This document shows positions 6,075 to 13,842 of a stretch of 17,520 bases of DNA, one piece after another. The DNA comes from DATDOY01 sp035293045 (lineage in GTDB: Bacteria; Actinomycetota; Acidimicrobiia; IMCC26256; JACPCJ01): assembly GCA_035293045.1 (NCBI GenBank), contig DATDOY010000148.1, positions 1 through 17,520 on the forward strand, read 5' to 3'. The notes beneath the pieces are model-generated. The model saw nothing but the letters and a program-made list of their open reading frames with translations, ran no database searches and was not told the origin of the DNA. How positions within the stretch are numbered: position 1 is the stretch's first letter; every line of letters starts with the position of its first letter. The translations under genes and the position numbers were made by a program.

Positions 6075-6635
6075 ATGAAGGGGGTCATCTTCAACCTCCT
6101 CGAGCACGTAGTGACCGAGGCACACGGGTCCGACACGTGGGAGACGCTGCTCGACGACACCGGCCTCGACGGGGCGTGGACGTCGGTCGGGAGCTATCCC
6201 GATGAGGATCTCCTCGCGCTCGTCGCCGCCGCGAGCGCCCGACTCGATATCCCCGCCAACGACCTCGTTCGATGGTTCGGGAAGTCGGCGCTCCCGCTCC
6301 TCGCCGATCGCTACGCCGAGTTCTTCGAAGGCCACGCCGGCCTCGCGAGCTTCCTGCCCACGCTCAACGACGTGATCCACGCCGAAGTCCGCAAGCTGTA
6401 TCCGGAGGCGATCGTCCCGACGTTCGCGTTCGTCGAGGCCAACGACACCCACGTGGTGATGGCGTACGACTCTCCCCGAAAAATGTGCGCCCTCGCCGAG
6501 GGATTCATCGAAGGGGCCGCCGAGCAGTTTCGCGAGAAGATCACGATCGACCAGCCCGAGTGCATGCTCCGCGGCGACGCCCGCTGCCTTCTCGTGGTCG
6601 ACATCGCTGAGAGCCACACGACCTCGGGCGATTGA
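6075..6635 (+). CDS. hnoX: H-NOX (HNOB) haem nitric-oxide/oxygen-binding sensor
   Basis: A 186-aa stand-alone haem sensor, full length for the family. It starts with the typical MKGVIFNLLEHVV. The haem-ligand region FLPTLNDVIHAEVRKLYP places the proximal His at H102. The haem-propionate-binding YxSxR motif is Y131-S133-R135. P115, the proline that bends haem in well-studied members, is also present. These numbers match the Caldanaerobacter (Thermoanaerobacter) protein without gaps. Where that O2 binder has distal Tyr140, this protein has L140, with L9 and P74 at the other pocket positions, so it should be NO-selective rather than O2-binding. C138, C163 and C171 resemble the zinc-site cysteines of Vibrio/Shewanella H-NOX. 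The stop is 3 nt before a histidine kinase, its probable partner. ATG 6075 is chosen over upstream in-frame starts because the fold begins exactly there. Confidence 0.95.
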   Translation: MKGVIFNLLEHVVTEAHGSDTWETLLDDTGLDGAWTSVGSYPDEDLLALVAAASARLDIPANDLVRWFGKSALPLLADRYAEFFEGHAGLASFLPTLNDVIHAEVRKLYPEAIVPTFAFVEANDTHVVMAYDSPRKMCALAEGFIEGAAEQFREKITIDQPECMLRGDARCLLVVDIAESHTTSGD

Positions 6636-6638
6636 CCG

Positions 6639-7448
6639 GTGACCGACGCTGACGATGTCGCCCGCCTTCGCCGTCAGCTCGAGCGGGAGCGACGGATCCG
6701 CAAACAGGCTGAGTTCATCGCCGAGGACGCGACGCGCCGGCTCTACGACGCCGACCGGATGAAGTCCCTCTTCGTGACGACCGTTTCCCACGAGCTGCGG
6801 ACCCCCCTGACGCCGATTCTGGGGTTCGCCGAAGGCCTCGCCAACAAGTGGGACACCATCGAGGACGCGACGCGCCGGGACATCGTCGCGCGCATCCATC
6901 AGAACGCGGCGACGCTCCGGCTTCTCATCGACTCGCTCCTCGACTTCAGCCAGCTCGAGACCGCGCAGGTCGCCATCTCGCTGGAGACGCTTGCGTTGTC
7001 AAAGGAGGTCGAGCGCATGATCGACCAACTCGAGGCCATCACGCGTCGCCACGTTCTCGAGGCGGAGCTCGGCGCCGACGTCATGGTGCGCGCCGATCGC
7101 GCCGCCGTGGCCCGCATCGTCTCCAACCTCGTGAGCAACGCGGTGAAATACAGTCCTGACGGAGGTCGCGTCCGGGTCCTCACGAGCGCCACAGAGACGG
7201 CGGGACTGCTCGCCGTCGAAGACGACGGCCCAGGGATCGACCCCGAAGAGCGAGAGCGCATCTTCCAGCGCTTCTACCGGAGCAGCGGCGAGACCGTGGC
7301 TCGCGCTCGGGGCCTCGGGATCGGCCTCGCCCTCGTGCGCGCCCTCGCAGAGGCCATGGGCGGCGACGCCGGCGTCGAGGAAGCGCCGAGCGGCGGCGCG
7401 CGATTCTGGGTGAGCTTTCCCATCGCGTTGCCCGGACCGACTCCGTAG
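6639..7448 (+). CDS. hnoK: Soluble sensor histidine kinase, probable H-NOX partner
   Basis: A 269-aa cytoplasmic kinase with no membrane segment. Residues about 5-42 form a charged coiled coil (RLRRQLERERRIRKQAEFIAED, continuing to RRLYD), a pattern I associate with H-NOX-linked kinases. The HisKA H-box is SHELRTP with phospho-acceptor H51. The HATPase domain shows an N-box NLVSNAVKYSP (N163 and N167), G1 DDGPGI (195-200), an F-box-like IFQRFYRSS (208-216) and G2 GLGIGLALV (225-233). It has no sensory domain of its own, consistent with taking its input from H-NOX. GTG 6639 follows the H-NOX stop by 3 nt, so the two are co-translated. No response regulator gene lies in the window. It converges with the threonine aldolase gene, only 17 nt away. 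Confidence 0.93.
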   Translation: MTDADDVARLRRQLERERRIRKQAEFIAEDATRRLYDADRMKSLFVTTVSHELRTPLTPILGFAEGLANKWDTIEDATRRDIVARIHQNAATLRLLIDSLLDFSQLETAQVAISLETLALSKEVERMIDQLEAITRRHVLEAELGADVMVRADRAAVARIVSNLVSNAVKYSPDGGRVRVLTSATETAGLLAVEDDGPGIDPEERERIFQRFYRSSGETVARARGLGIGLALVRALAEAMGGDAGVEEAPSGGARFWVSFPIALPGPTP

Positions 7449-7465
7449 AGACGGGCGACGGGCGC

Positions 7466-8506
7466 TCAACCCTCTCGCGCGACCTCGTCGAGCGCCGCGA
7501 TCGCCCTCTCGACATCTTCGTCGTCGACGTCGAGGTGAGTGCAAAAGCGAATCGTCCCCGGGTCGAGCATGCCCACGCGAACCCCCCGCTCCCCCATCCG
7601 CATCACGAACTTCTCCGGGAAGGCGCCGACGTCGCAGCACACCATGTTCGTCTCGATCGTCGTGGGATCGACGCTTCCGGGGAAACGCTGCGACACCGCG
7701 TCCGCGATGCGCCGCGCTCGCGCGTGGTCGTCGGCCAGCCGCTCGACGTGCCGTTCGAGGGCATGGAGGCCGGCCGCGGCGAGAACACCCGCCTGCCGCA
7801 TGCCCCCACCCAAACGGCGACGCTGTTCGCGCGCCTCGCGAATGAGCTCGGCCGGACCGGTCAGGACCGATCCCACCGGTGCGCCCAGTCCCTTCGACAG
7901 ACAGAACATGATGGTGTCGAAGGGTCCGCTGAGGAGCTTCACGTCCACATCGAGTGCGGCGGCGGCGTTGAAGATCCGCGCCCCATCGCAGTGCACCGGG
8001 AGCTGGTGGCGCCGGGCGCTGCCGACGACGTCGTCGATCTCCTCGAGGCGCCAGGGCCGACCGCTCCCCGCCTGTGACGTGTTCTCGACACACACCATCG
8101 AAATTGGCGGATGGTGATACGCGCTGCTCTCGAGCGCGGCGTCCACCGCGGCGCCGTCGAAGTACCCGCGCTCGTCGGGGAGACCCCGCATCTGGACGCC
8201 CGCATTGCGGGCGGCGCCGGCCATCTCATACCGAATCACGTGTGAGCGGGCCGCGGCGAGGGCCTCGGTTCCCGGCCTCGCCTGGATGGCCACCGCCACC
8301 TGGTTGCACATGGTGCCCGAGGGCATGAGCAGGGCCGCCTCTTTACCGAGACGCTCCGCCGCAACCTCTTGAAGACGATTCACCGTCGGATCTTCGCCAT
8401 ACACGTCGTCGCCGACCTCCGCGGCCGCGATGGCCTCGCGCATCGCCGCGGTCGGCCGCGTCACGGTGTCGGAACGCAGGTCGACGGTTCCGTCAGGTGC
8501 GGGCAC
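7466..8506 (-). CDS. ltaE: Low-specificity L-threonine aldolase (PLP enzyme)
   Basis: A 346-aa fold-type I PLP enzyme that cleaves L-threonine or allo-threonine to glycine and acetaldehyde. The family start is VDLRSDTVTRPTAAMREAIAAAEVGDDVYGEDPTVNRLQE (8-47). LMPSGTMCNQVA (60-71) binds the cofactor phosphate. VHCDGARIFNAAAAL carries D174 for the pyridine nitrogen. FCLSKGLGAPVGS gives the Schiff-base lysine K205. Close relatives include beta-eliminating lyases, so the exact substrate is not certain. The GTG start at 8506 is the first in-frame start beside the fold; an upstream ATG is out of frame. Last gene of the unit with phosphofructokinase and tesB, 27 nt after the tesB stop. Confidence 0.92.
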   Translation of the reverse strand: MPAPDGTVDLRSDTVTRPTAAMREAIAAAEVGDDVYGEDPTVNRLQEVAAERLGKEAALLMPSGTMCNQVAVAIQARPGTEALAAARSHVIRYEMAGAARNAGVQMRGLPDERGYFDGAAVDAALESSAYHHPPISMVCVENTSQAGSGRPWRLEEIDDVVGSARRHQLPVHCDGARIFNAAAALDVDVKLLSGPFDTIMFCLSKGLGAPVGSVLTGPAELIREAREQRRRLGGGMRQAGVLAAAGLHALERHVERLADDHARARRIADAVSQRFPGSVDPTTIETNMVCCDVGAFPEKFVMRMGERGVRVGMLDPGTIRFCTHLDVDDEDVERAIAALDEVAREG

Positions 8507-8533
8507 GTTGACGCTCGTTCATGGTTCTCGACC

Positions 8534-9397
8534 TCACGGGTGGACGGGGCGGATCAGGCCCTCTTGGATAACGGTGACAGCCAGTTTCCCGTCGCGGGTG
8601 AAGATCAGGCCACCCGCGAGCCCGCGACCGCCCGAGTCGCTGATCGGGCGCTGGCTGTAGAGGAGCCACTCGTCGGCCCGAAACGGCCGGTGGAACCACA
8701 TCGCGTGGTCGAGGCTCGCCATCATGATGTCGTCGTCGGCTCGCCCGTGCGGAAGCAAGGTGTTGTCGAGGAGGGTGAAGTCGGAGGCGTAGGTGACGAC
8801 GCAGACGTGAAGCAGCGGATCGTCGGGCAACCGGCCGTCGGCGCGAATCCAGACCAACTGCTCCTCGCGGGGCACGAACTCCCGAGTGAGCCAGATCGGC
8901 GTGTCGGCGTGTCGCAGGTCGATGGGCCGGGGGCGATCGATCCACTCGCCCAACTCGTCGCGATAGTGCTCCACGCGTTCGCGGAAGGTGGGGAGGGACT
9001 CTGGGTCGGGCGCCTCGACCATGTCGGCCTGATAGTCAAGACCGGACTCGTCCTTGTGGAACGACGCCTGGAGGTTGAAGATCGCTTTGCCGTGCTGGAT
9101 GGCGACGACGCGCCGCGTGGTGAACGACCGGCCGTCGCGAATGCGGTCAACCTCGTAGACGATGGGCACCCGGGGGTCTCCCGGCCGCAGGAAGTATGCG
9201 TGGAGCGAGTGGACGGGCCGGTCCTCGTTGCCCGCCACGTCGGCAACGGTTCGGCCGGCGGCGACGAGCGCCTGGCCCGCAACCTGCCCTCCAAACACGC
9301 GTTGGCGCTCCTCGTCGGGGCTGACACCCCGAAACAGGTTGACCTCGAGACGCTCGAGATCGAGGAGGGCGACGAGATCGTCGAGCGCCGTGCCCAT
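8534..9397 (-). CDS. tesB: Acyl-CoA thioesterase II
   Basis: A 287-aa double-hotdog thioesterase that hydrolyses medium/long acyl-CoA to free acid and CoA in the cytosol. The N-terminal hotdog has RVFGGQVAGQALVAA and VHSLHAYFLRPGDP followed by FTTRRVVAIQHGKAIFNLQASFH. The C-terminal hotdog has MASLDHAMWFHRPF (active-site Asp at D230) and TVIQEGLIR (Gln at Q278), with the SDSGGRGLAGG segment between them. ATG 9397 follows the phosphofructokinase stop by 4 nt; a TTG at 9409 in the same frame would overlap that stop and is less likely. Its place between phosphofructokinase and threonine aldolase reflects co-transcription rather than an obvious shared pathway. Confidence 0.94.
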   Translation of the reverse strand: MGTALDDLVALLDLERLEVNLFRGVSPDEERQRVFGGQVAGQALVAAGRTVADVAGNEDRPVHSLHAYFLRPGDPRVPIVYEVDRIRDGRSFTTRRVVAIQHGKAIFNLQASFHKDESGLDYQADMVEAPDPESLPTFRERVEHYRDELGEWIDRPRPIDLRHADTPIWLTREFVPREEQLVWIRADGRLPDDPLLHVCVVTYASDFTLLDNTLLPHGRADDDIMMASLDHAMWFHRPFRADEWLLYSQRPISDSGGRGLAGGLIFTRDGKLAVTVIQEGLIRPVHP

Positions 9398-9401
9398 CGC
9401 C

Positions 9402-10433
9402 CTACCCAAAGAAGGCGCCGGCCACGTCGTACAGGCGCATGTCGACGGTCTTCAGCTCCGCGACGCCCTCGCTCAGCGGCACGCGGATGATGTGATCACC
9501 CCGGAGCGCGACCATTTTCCCGTAATCGCCCTCGTTGGCAGCATCGATCGCCTCGACCCCGAAGCGGGTGGCGAGCACGCGGTCGAAGGCGGTCGGCGTG
9601 CCCCCCCGTTGGATGTGCCCCAAGATCGTCACGCGCGTCTCGAAACCCGTACGGGTCTCGATCTCCTCGGTGAGCGTGTTCCCGATGCCGCCGAGCCGCA
9701 CGTGGCCAAACTCGTCGAGCCCGGCCTCTTGGAGTGCCATGGTGCCTTCCTTCGGCACTGCGCCCTCGGCGACGACCACGATGGAAAAGTGCGCGCCGCG
9801 CTGGTGCCGGTGCCGGATGTGGTCGCACACCTCTTCGATGTCGAATGGCAACTCGGGGATGAGGATCACGTCGGCGCCCCCGGCGAGGCCGGCCCAGGTG
9901 GCGATCCACCCGGCGTGCCGCCCCATGACCTCGCACACCATCACGCGGTCGTGCGACTCGGCGGTGGTGTGCAGCCGGTCGATGGCGTCGGTGGCGATCT
10001 GCACCGCGGTCTGGAAGCCAAACGTGAAGTCGGTCGCCGAGAGATCGTTGTCGATGGTCTTGGGAACGCCGACGATGTTGACGCCGTGCTCCTCCGAGAG
10101 CCGGGTGGCGACCCCGAGCGTGTCTTCCCCGCCGATGGCGATGAGCGCGTCGATGTGCTCGCGCCGGAGCGTGTCGAGCACTTGCTCGGGGCCCGTGTCG
10201 GTCTTGAAGGGGTTGGTCCGGGACGTGCCGATGATCGTGCCCCCGCGGTGCAGGATCCCCCGCGTGCTGGCGATGGTGAGGTCGTCGTACTGGCACTCCA
10301 TGACGCCGCGCCAGCCGCCCCGGAAGCCGACCAGGTTGTGGCCGTAGCGGCCCTCGCCCTTGCGTACGACCGCGCGGATCACCGCGTTAAGCCCGGGACA
10401 GTCGCCGCCACCTGTGAGCACGCCCATTCGCAT
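9402..10433 (-). CDS. pfkA: 6-phosphofructokinase, predicted PPi-dependent
   Basis: A 343-aa group A phosphofructokinase that phosphorylates fructose 6-phosphate at C1. The phosphate-binding N-terminus is GVLTGGGDCPGLNAVIR (4-20). The catalytic loop is VPKTIDNDL (123-131) with base D128. EVMGRHAGW (168-176) and LGHIQRGGTPTAFDR (271-285) are substrate-site motifs. Two positions decide the phosphoryl donor. The motif GGEDT has D104 where ATP enzymes have Gly, and PKTIDND has Lys where E. coli has Gly; the Asp/Lys pair is the PPi-type signature, so the enzyme may run reversibly with pyrophosphate. ATG 10433 is preceded by TACGAT with a 7-nt spacer (leaderless); a second ATG lies two codons in. 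The frame continues upstream through the glpK antisense strand, but those residues are not coding. First gene of the tesB-ltaE unit. Confidence 0.94.
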   Translation of the reverse strand: MRMGVLTGGGDCPGLNAVIRAVVRKGEGRYGHNLVGFRGGWRGVMECQYDDLTIASTRGILHRGGTIIGTSRTNPFKTDTGPEQVLDTLRREHIDALIAIGGEDTLGVATRLSEEHGVNIVGVPKTIDNDLSATDFTFGFQTAVQIATDAIDRLHTTAESHDRVMVCEVMGRHAGWIATWAGLAGGADVILIPELPFDIEEVCDHIRHRHQRGAHFSIVVVAEGAVPKEGTMALQEAGLDEFGHVRLGGIGNTLTEEIETRTGFETRVTILGHIQRGGTPTAFDRVLATRFGVEAIDAANEGDYGKMVALRGDHIIRVPLSEGVAELKTVDMRLYDVAGAFFG

Positions 10434-10440
10434 GGGGCAC

Positions 10441-10446
10441 ATCGTA
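10441..10446 (-). promoter_or_regulatory. -10 element of leaderless promoter for the phosphofructokinase operon
   Basis: Minus-strand TACGAT ends 7 nt before ATG 10433. It is one half of the perfect 10-bp palindrome ATCGTACGAT (10441-10450). No recognisable -35 was seen. Confidence 0.6.
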
Positions 10447-10450
10447 CGAT
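10445..10450 (+). promoter_or_regulatory. -10 element of leaderless promoter for glpK
   Basis: Plus-strand TACGAT ends 7 nt before ATG 10458. It mirrors the minus-strand hexamer in the same palindrome, so both directions have the same -10 and the same 7-nt spacing. A short GGGA before the ATG is too close to act as a normal SD. Confidence 0.6.
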
Positions 10451-10457
10451 CCCGGGA

Positions 10458-11992
<1,535 letters not shown>

Positions 11993-11996
<4 letters not shown>

Positions 11997-12709
11997 ACGG
12001 CGATTGGCTCCGGTCGTGCGTCGAGGGTGGCGACGAGCACCGGCTCGGACGGCAGGTCCTGCGCCGTCTTGGTGGCGTAGGTGTCGACGTACTCCTGCTC
12101 GGAGAGTGCGCGGATCTCGAACATCACTTCGTCGGTGATCTGCCGCAGCACGAGACGATCGCCTTCTTGTCCGGCGTGGCGCGTCACGTCGATGGGACGG
12201 CCGAATCGGACGGTGACCGTGCGGAAGAACCGCGGCATGGTGCGGTCAGGGGGTTGGATGTCGTACGTGCCGATGTGGCCGACGGGCACGATGGGTGCGC
12301 CCGAACGCAGCGCGAGCCGAGCCACCCCCGTGTGCCCCTTGTGGAGGCGGCCATCGCGCGAGCGCGTGCCCTCGGGGTAGATGCCGAACACACCGCCTCC
12401 GCGCAGGACATCGAGCGCCGACGCCAGCGCGCGCTCGCTGGCGCTTCCTCCTTCCCTGCGGATCGGGATCTGACCCACGCCCCGAAAGAACCATCGCGTC
12501 TTCCACGAGTCGAAGTACTCGGCCTTGGCCACGAACGTCACGCGGCGGCGCAGCACCAGCGGGATGAAGATCGAGTCGAGGAACGAGAGGTGGTTGGCGG
12601 CGAGGATGACCGGCCCGTGCGTGGGGATCTGATCGCGGCCCTCAATACGGACACGGAAGAGCACGCGGAGCACCGGTGTCAGCACGACCTTGATCACCCA
12701 ATAGAGCAC
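11993..12709 (-). CDS. plsC: 1-acyl-sn-glycerol-3-phosphate acyltransferase
   Basis: A 238-aa acyltransferase that adds the sn-2 acyl chain to lysophosphatidate in phospholipid synthesis, at the cytoplasmic membrane. A hydrophobic N-terminal helix (MLYWVIKVVLTPVLRVLFRV) probably anchors it. The catalytic NHLSFLD is the NHx4D motif (H40 and D45). Block III is FGIYPEGTRSRDGRL (108-122). FVAKAEYF (59-66) and IVPVGHIGTYDI (139-150) are the remaining family blocks. GTG 12709 gives the standard family start; no SD is evident. The TAA stop (11993-11995) overlaps the glpK TAG (11994-11996). It lies 54 nt downstream of a small same-strand ORF. The adjacent glpK supplies glycerol 3-phosphate, the head of the same pathway. 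Confidence 0.94.
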
Positions 12710-12763
12710 GAAAGGAGTCTGACAGGTTCGAGACGCGGTCTGCCGGGAAGGGTGCCGTCTCGC

Positions 12764-13000
12764 TCAGGCGATCCGCTGCGCCGGCGACTGGTGAACGGCC
12801 GGCCCCGCGGCCAGCGGAACCACAGGTGGAACGCGTAGCTCCAGGGCGTCGACCTGCTGGTTCTCCCAGCGCCGGACATCCTGTTCCCGGCGAGCGTTGT
12901 CGAGCGCGCGGGCGTTCCCAAGCAGGTCGAGCAGGTCAAGCGTGTCGAAGAGCGTGTCGGCGAACCGCATCAGCCACGCCTGGAGGTGGGTCCTCGTCAT
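12764..13000 (-). CDS. Small hypothetical protein upstream of plsC
   Basis: A 78-aa ORF with no family I recognise. The first 40 residues (THLQAWLMRFADTLFDTLDLLDLLGNARALDNARRE) look like one long amphipathic helix rich in Leu and Asp. The middle (DVRRWENQQVDALELRV) is charged, and the last 25 residues are Pro/Ala-rich. GAGGGG lies 9 nt upstream of ATG 13000, a good ribosome-binding site. A second in-frame ATG at 13096 sits 7 nt after a -10 hexamer and would give a 110-aa leaderless product with an Arg/Gly-rich leader. I prefer 13000 because the extra 32 residues look unfolded. It may be co-transcribed with plsC. Confidence 0.5.
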   Translation of the reverse strand: MTRTHLQAWLMRFADTLFDTLDLLDLLGNARALDNARREQDVRRWENQQVDALELRVPPVVPLAAGPAVHQSPAQRIA

Positions 13001-13009
13001 CGTCACCGT

Positions 13010-13015
13010 CCCCTC
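13010..13015 (-). promoter_or_regulatory. Shine-Dalgarno site for the small ORF at 13000
   Basis: Minus-strand GAGGGG with a 9-nt spacer to ATG 13000. It favours the 78-aa product over the longer in-frame alternative that would begin at 13096. Confidence 0.5.
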
Positions 13016-13103
13016 TCCCCTGGTCGGTCTTCTTCGTCGGCCCGGCCGCTCCTCGTGGCCACGGCCACCCCCCGGAATCCGGAGCAGGAGGAGCATGGGG
13101 AGC

Positions 13104-13124
13104 ACGGTACGCGGGCAACGTTGC
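13104..13124 (-). promoter_or_regulatory. Candidate promoter and adjacent palindrome for the small ORF-plsC unit
   Basis: Minus-strand TACCGT (13104-13109) matches the TANNNT -10 pattern and lies 7 nt before an in-frame ATG at 13096. Just upstream is the perfect 10-bp palindrome GCAACGTTGC (13115-13124), placed in the -10/-35 spacer where a repressor could act. The positions are seen; the role is inferred. Confidence 0.4.
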
Positions 13125-13192
13125 TGGCCGGCTTCGACGCCGTGGCGTTCGCGTATCGACCCGGTGAATGTTCTCTGACGAGCGCCCCCGAC

Positions 13193-13218
13193 GTTTCTTG
13201 ACCGTGCGGTCAAGAAAC
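13193..13218. promoter_or_regulatory. Perfect inverted-repeat operator, probable TetR binding site
   Basis: GTTTCTTGACCG (13193-13204) and CGGTCAAGAAAC (13207-13218) are exact reverse complements of 12 bp around a 2-bp TG centre. The site covers a TTGACC -35 element and lies 18 nt upstream of the tetR start codon. Position, symmetry and length fit self-repression by the adjacent TetR protein. Confidence 0.85.
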
Positions 13219-13227
13219 TCGTACGCT
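13198..13227 (+). promoter_or_regulatory. tetR promoter (-35 TTGACC, -10 TACGCT)
   Basis: TTGACC at 13198-13203 and TACGCT at 13222-13227 are separated by 18 nt. The -10 ends 9 nt before ATG 13237, giving a leaderless or nearly leaderless message. It is the only promoter in the window where I see a good -35, and that -35 lies within the operator. Confidence 0.65.
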
Positions 13228-13236
13228 TCGCCGCCG

Positions 13237-13833
13237 ATGACCGGTCCGAACGGGCGCCGCCTCACGTCTCGTGGCCAACAGCGCCGCGCCGCGCTCATGG
13301 CTCGCGGCGCCCAGTTGTTCGCCGAAAAGGGCTACCACCCCACCTCGGTCCAAGAGATCGTGGCCGCCCTCGGCGTGGGCAAGGGCGTCTTCTACTGGTA
13401 CTTCTCGAGCAAAGAGGAGTTCTTTGTCGAGATCCTGAAGTCGGCCCAGACGGACCTGCGCCGGCGCCAACAGGCCGCCATCGGCGACGAGACCGAGCCG
13501 ATCCGGCGGATCGAAGTGGGCATCGAAGAGTCGCTCCGCTGGTTCCGAGAGCACCGGGAGATGTTCAACCTCTTCCAGTTCGCGGTCACCCAGGAGAAGT
13601 TCGCCCCCATCCTTCGCCACGGTCAACAGGTCGCCGTCGGCGACGTCGCCCGCCACGTCAAAGACGCCATGGCCGAGGGCGACATCAAGGACCAGGATCC
13701 CGATCTGCTCGCCCAGGCCATCGTCGGGGTGATGTCGCACCTGGCGCGGACGTACCTCTACGAGCGCGACGAACCGGTCGACCAGGTGGCGCAGGGGGCG
13801 ACCGCGTTCTGCCTCCACGGCCTCTTGGGCTGA
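13237..13833 (+). CDS. TetR/AcrR family transcriptional regulator
   Basis: A 198-aa repressor-type regulator. The N-terminal HTH reads RRAALMARGAQLFAEKGYHPTSVQEIVAALGVGKGVFYWYFSSKEEFFVEIL (16-67), including the family-typical GVFYWYFSSKEEFF recognition helix end. The C-terminal all-helical ligand domain (about 70-198) is of the normal length; its ligand is unknown. ATG 13237 is used instead of the in-frame ATG at 13168, because the longer version would translate through the operator and promoter. The 26-bp operator upstream indicates autoregulation. It might also control the divergent small ORF-plsC unit, whose promoter is about 85 nt away, but no second copy of the operator was seen in the window. 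Convergent with the aminotransferase, 9 nt apart. Confidence 0.93.
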   Translation: MTGPNGRRLTSRGQQRRAALMARGAQLFAEKGYHPTSVQEIVAALGVGKGVFYWYFSSKEEFFVEILKSAQTDLRRRQQAAIGDETEPIRRIEVGIEESLRWFREHREMFNLFQFAVTQEKFAPILRHGQQVAVGDVARHVKDAMAEGDIKDQDPDLLAQAIVGVMSHLARTYLYERDEPVDQVAQGATAFCLHGLLG

Positions 13834-13842
13834 CGGGCGCGG

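Noticed and set aside
13168..13236. Longer TetR start at ATG 13168
   Set aside because: It would translate through the 26-bp operator and the promoter, and the added residues do not look like a TetR N-terminus.
13210..13818. 202-codon minus-strand frame opposite tetR
   Set aside because: Antisense shadow of the TetR gene, which has a clear HTH, promoter and operator on the plus strand.
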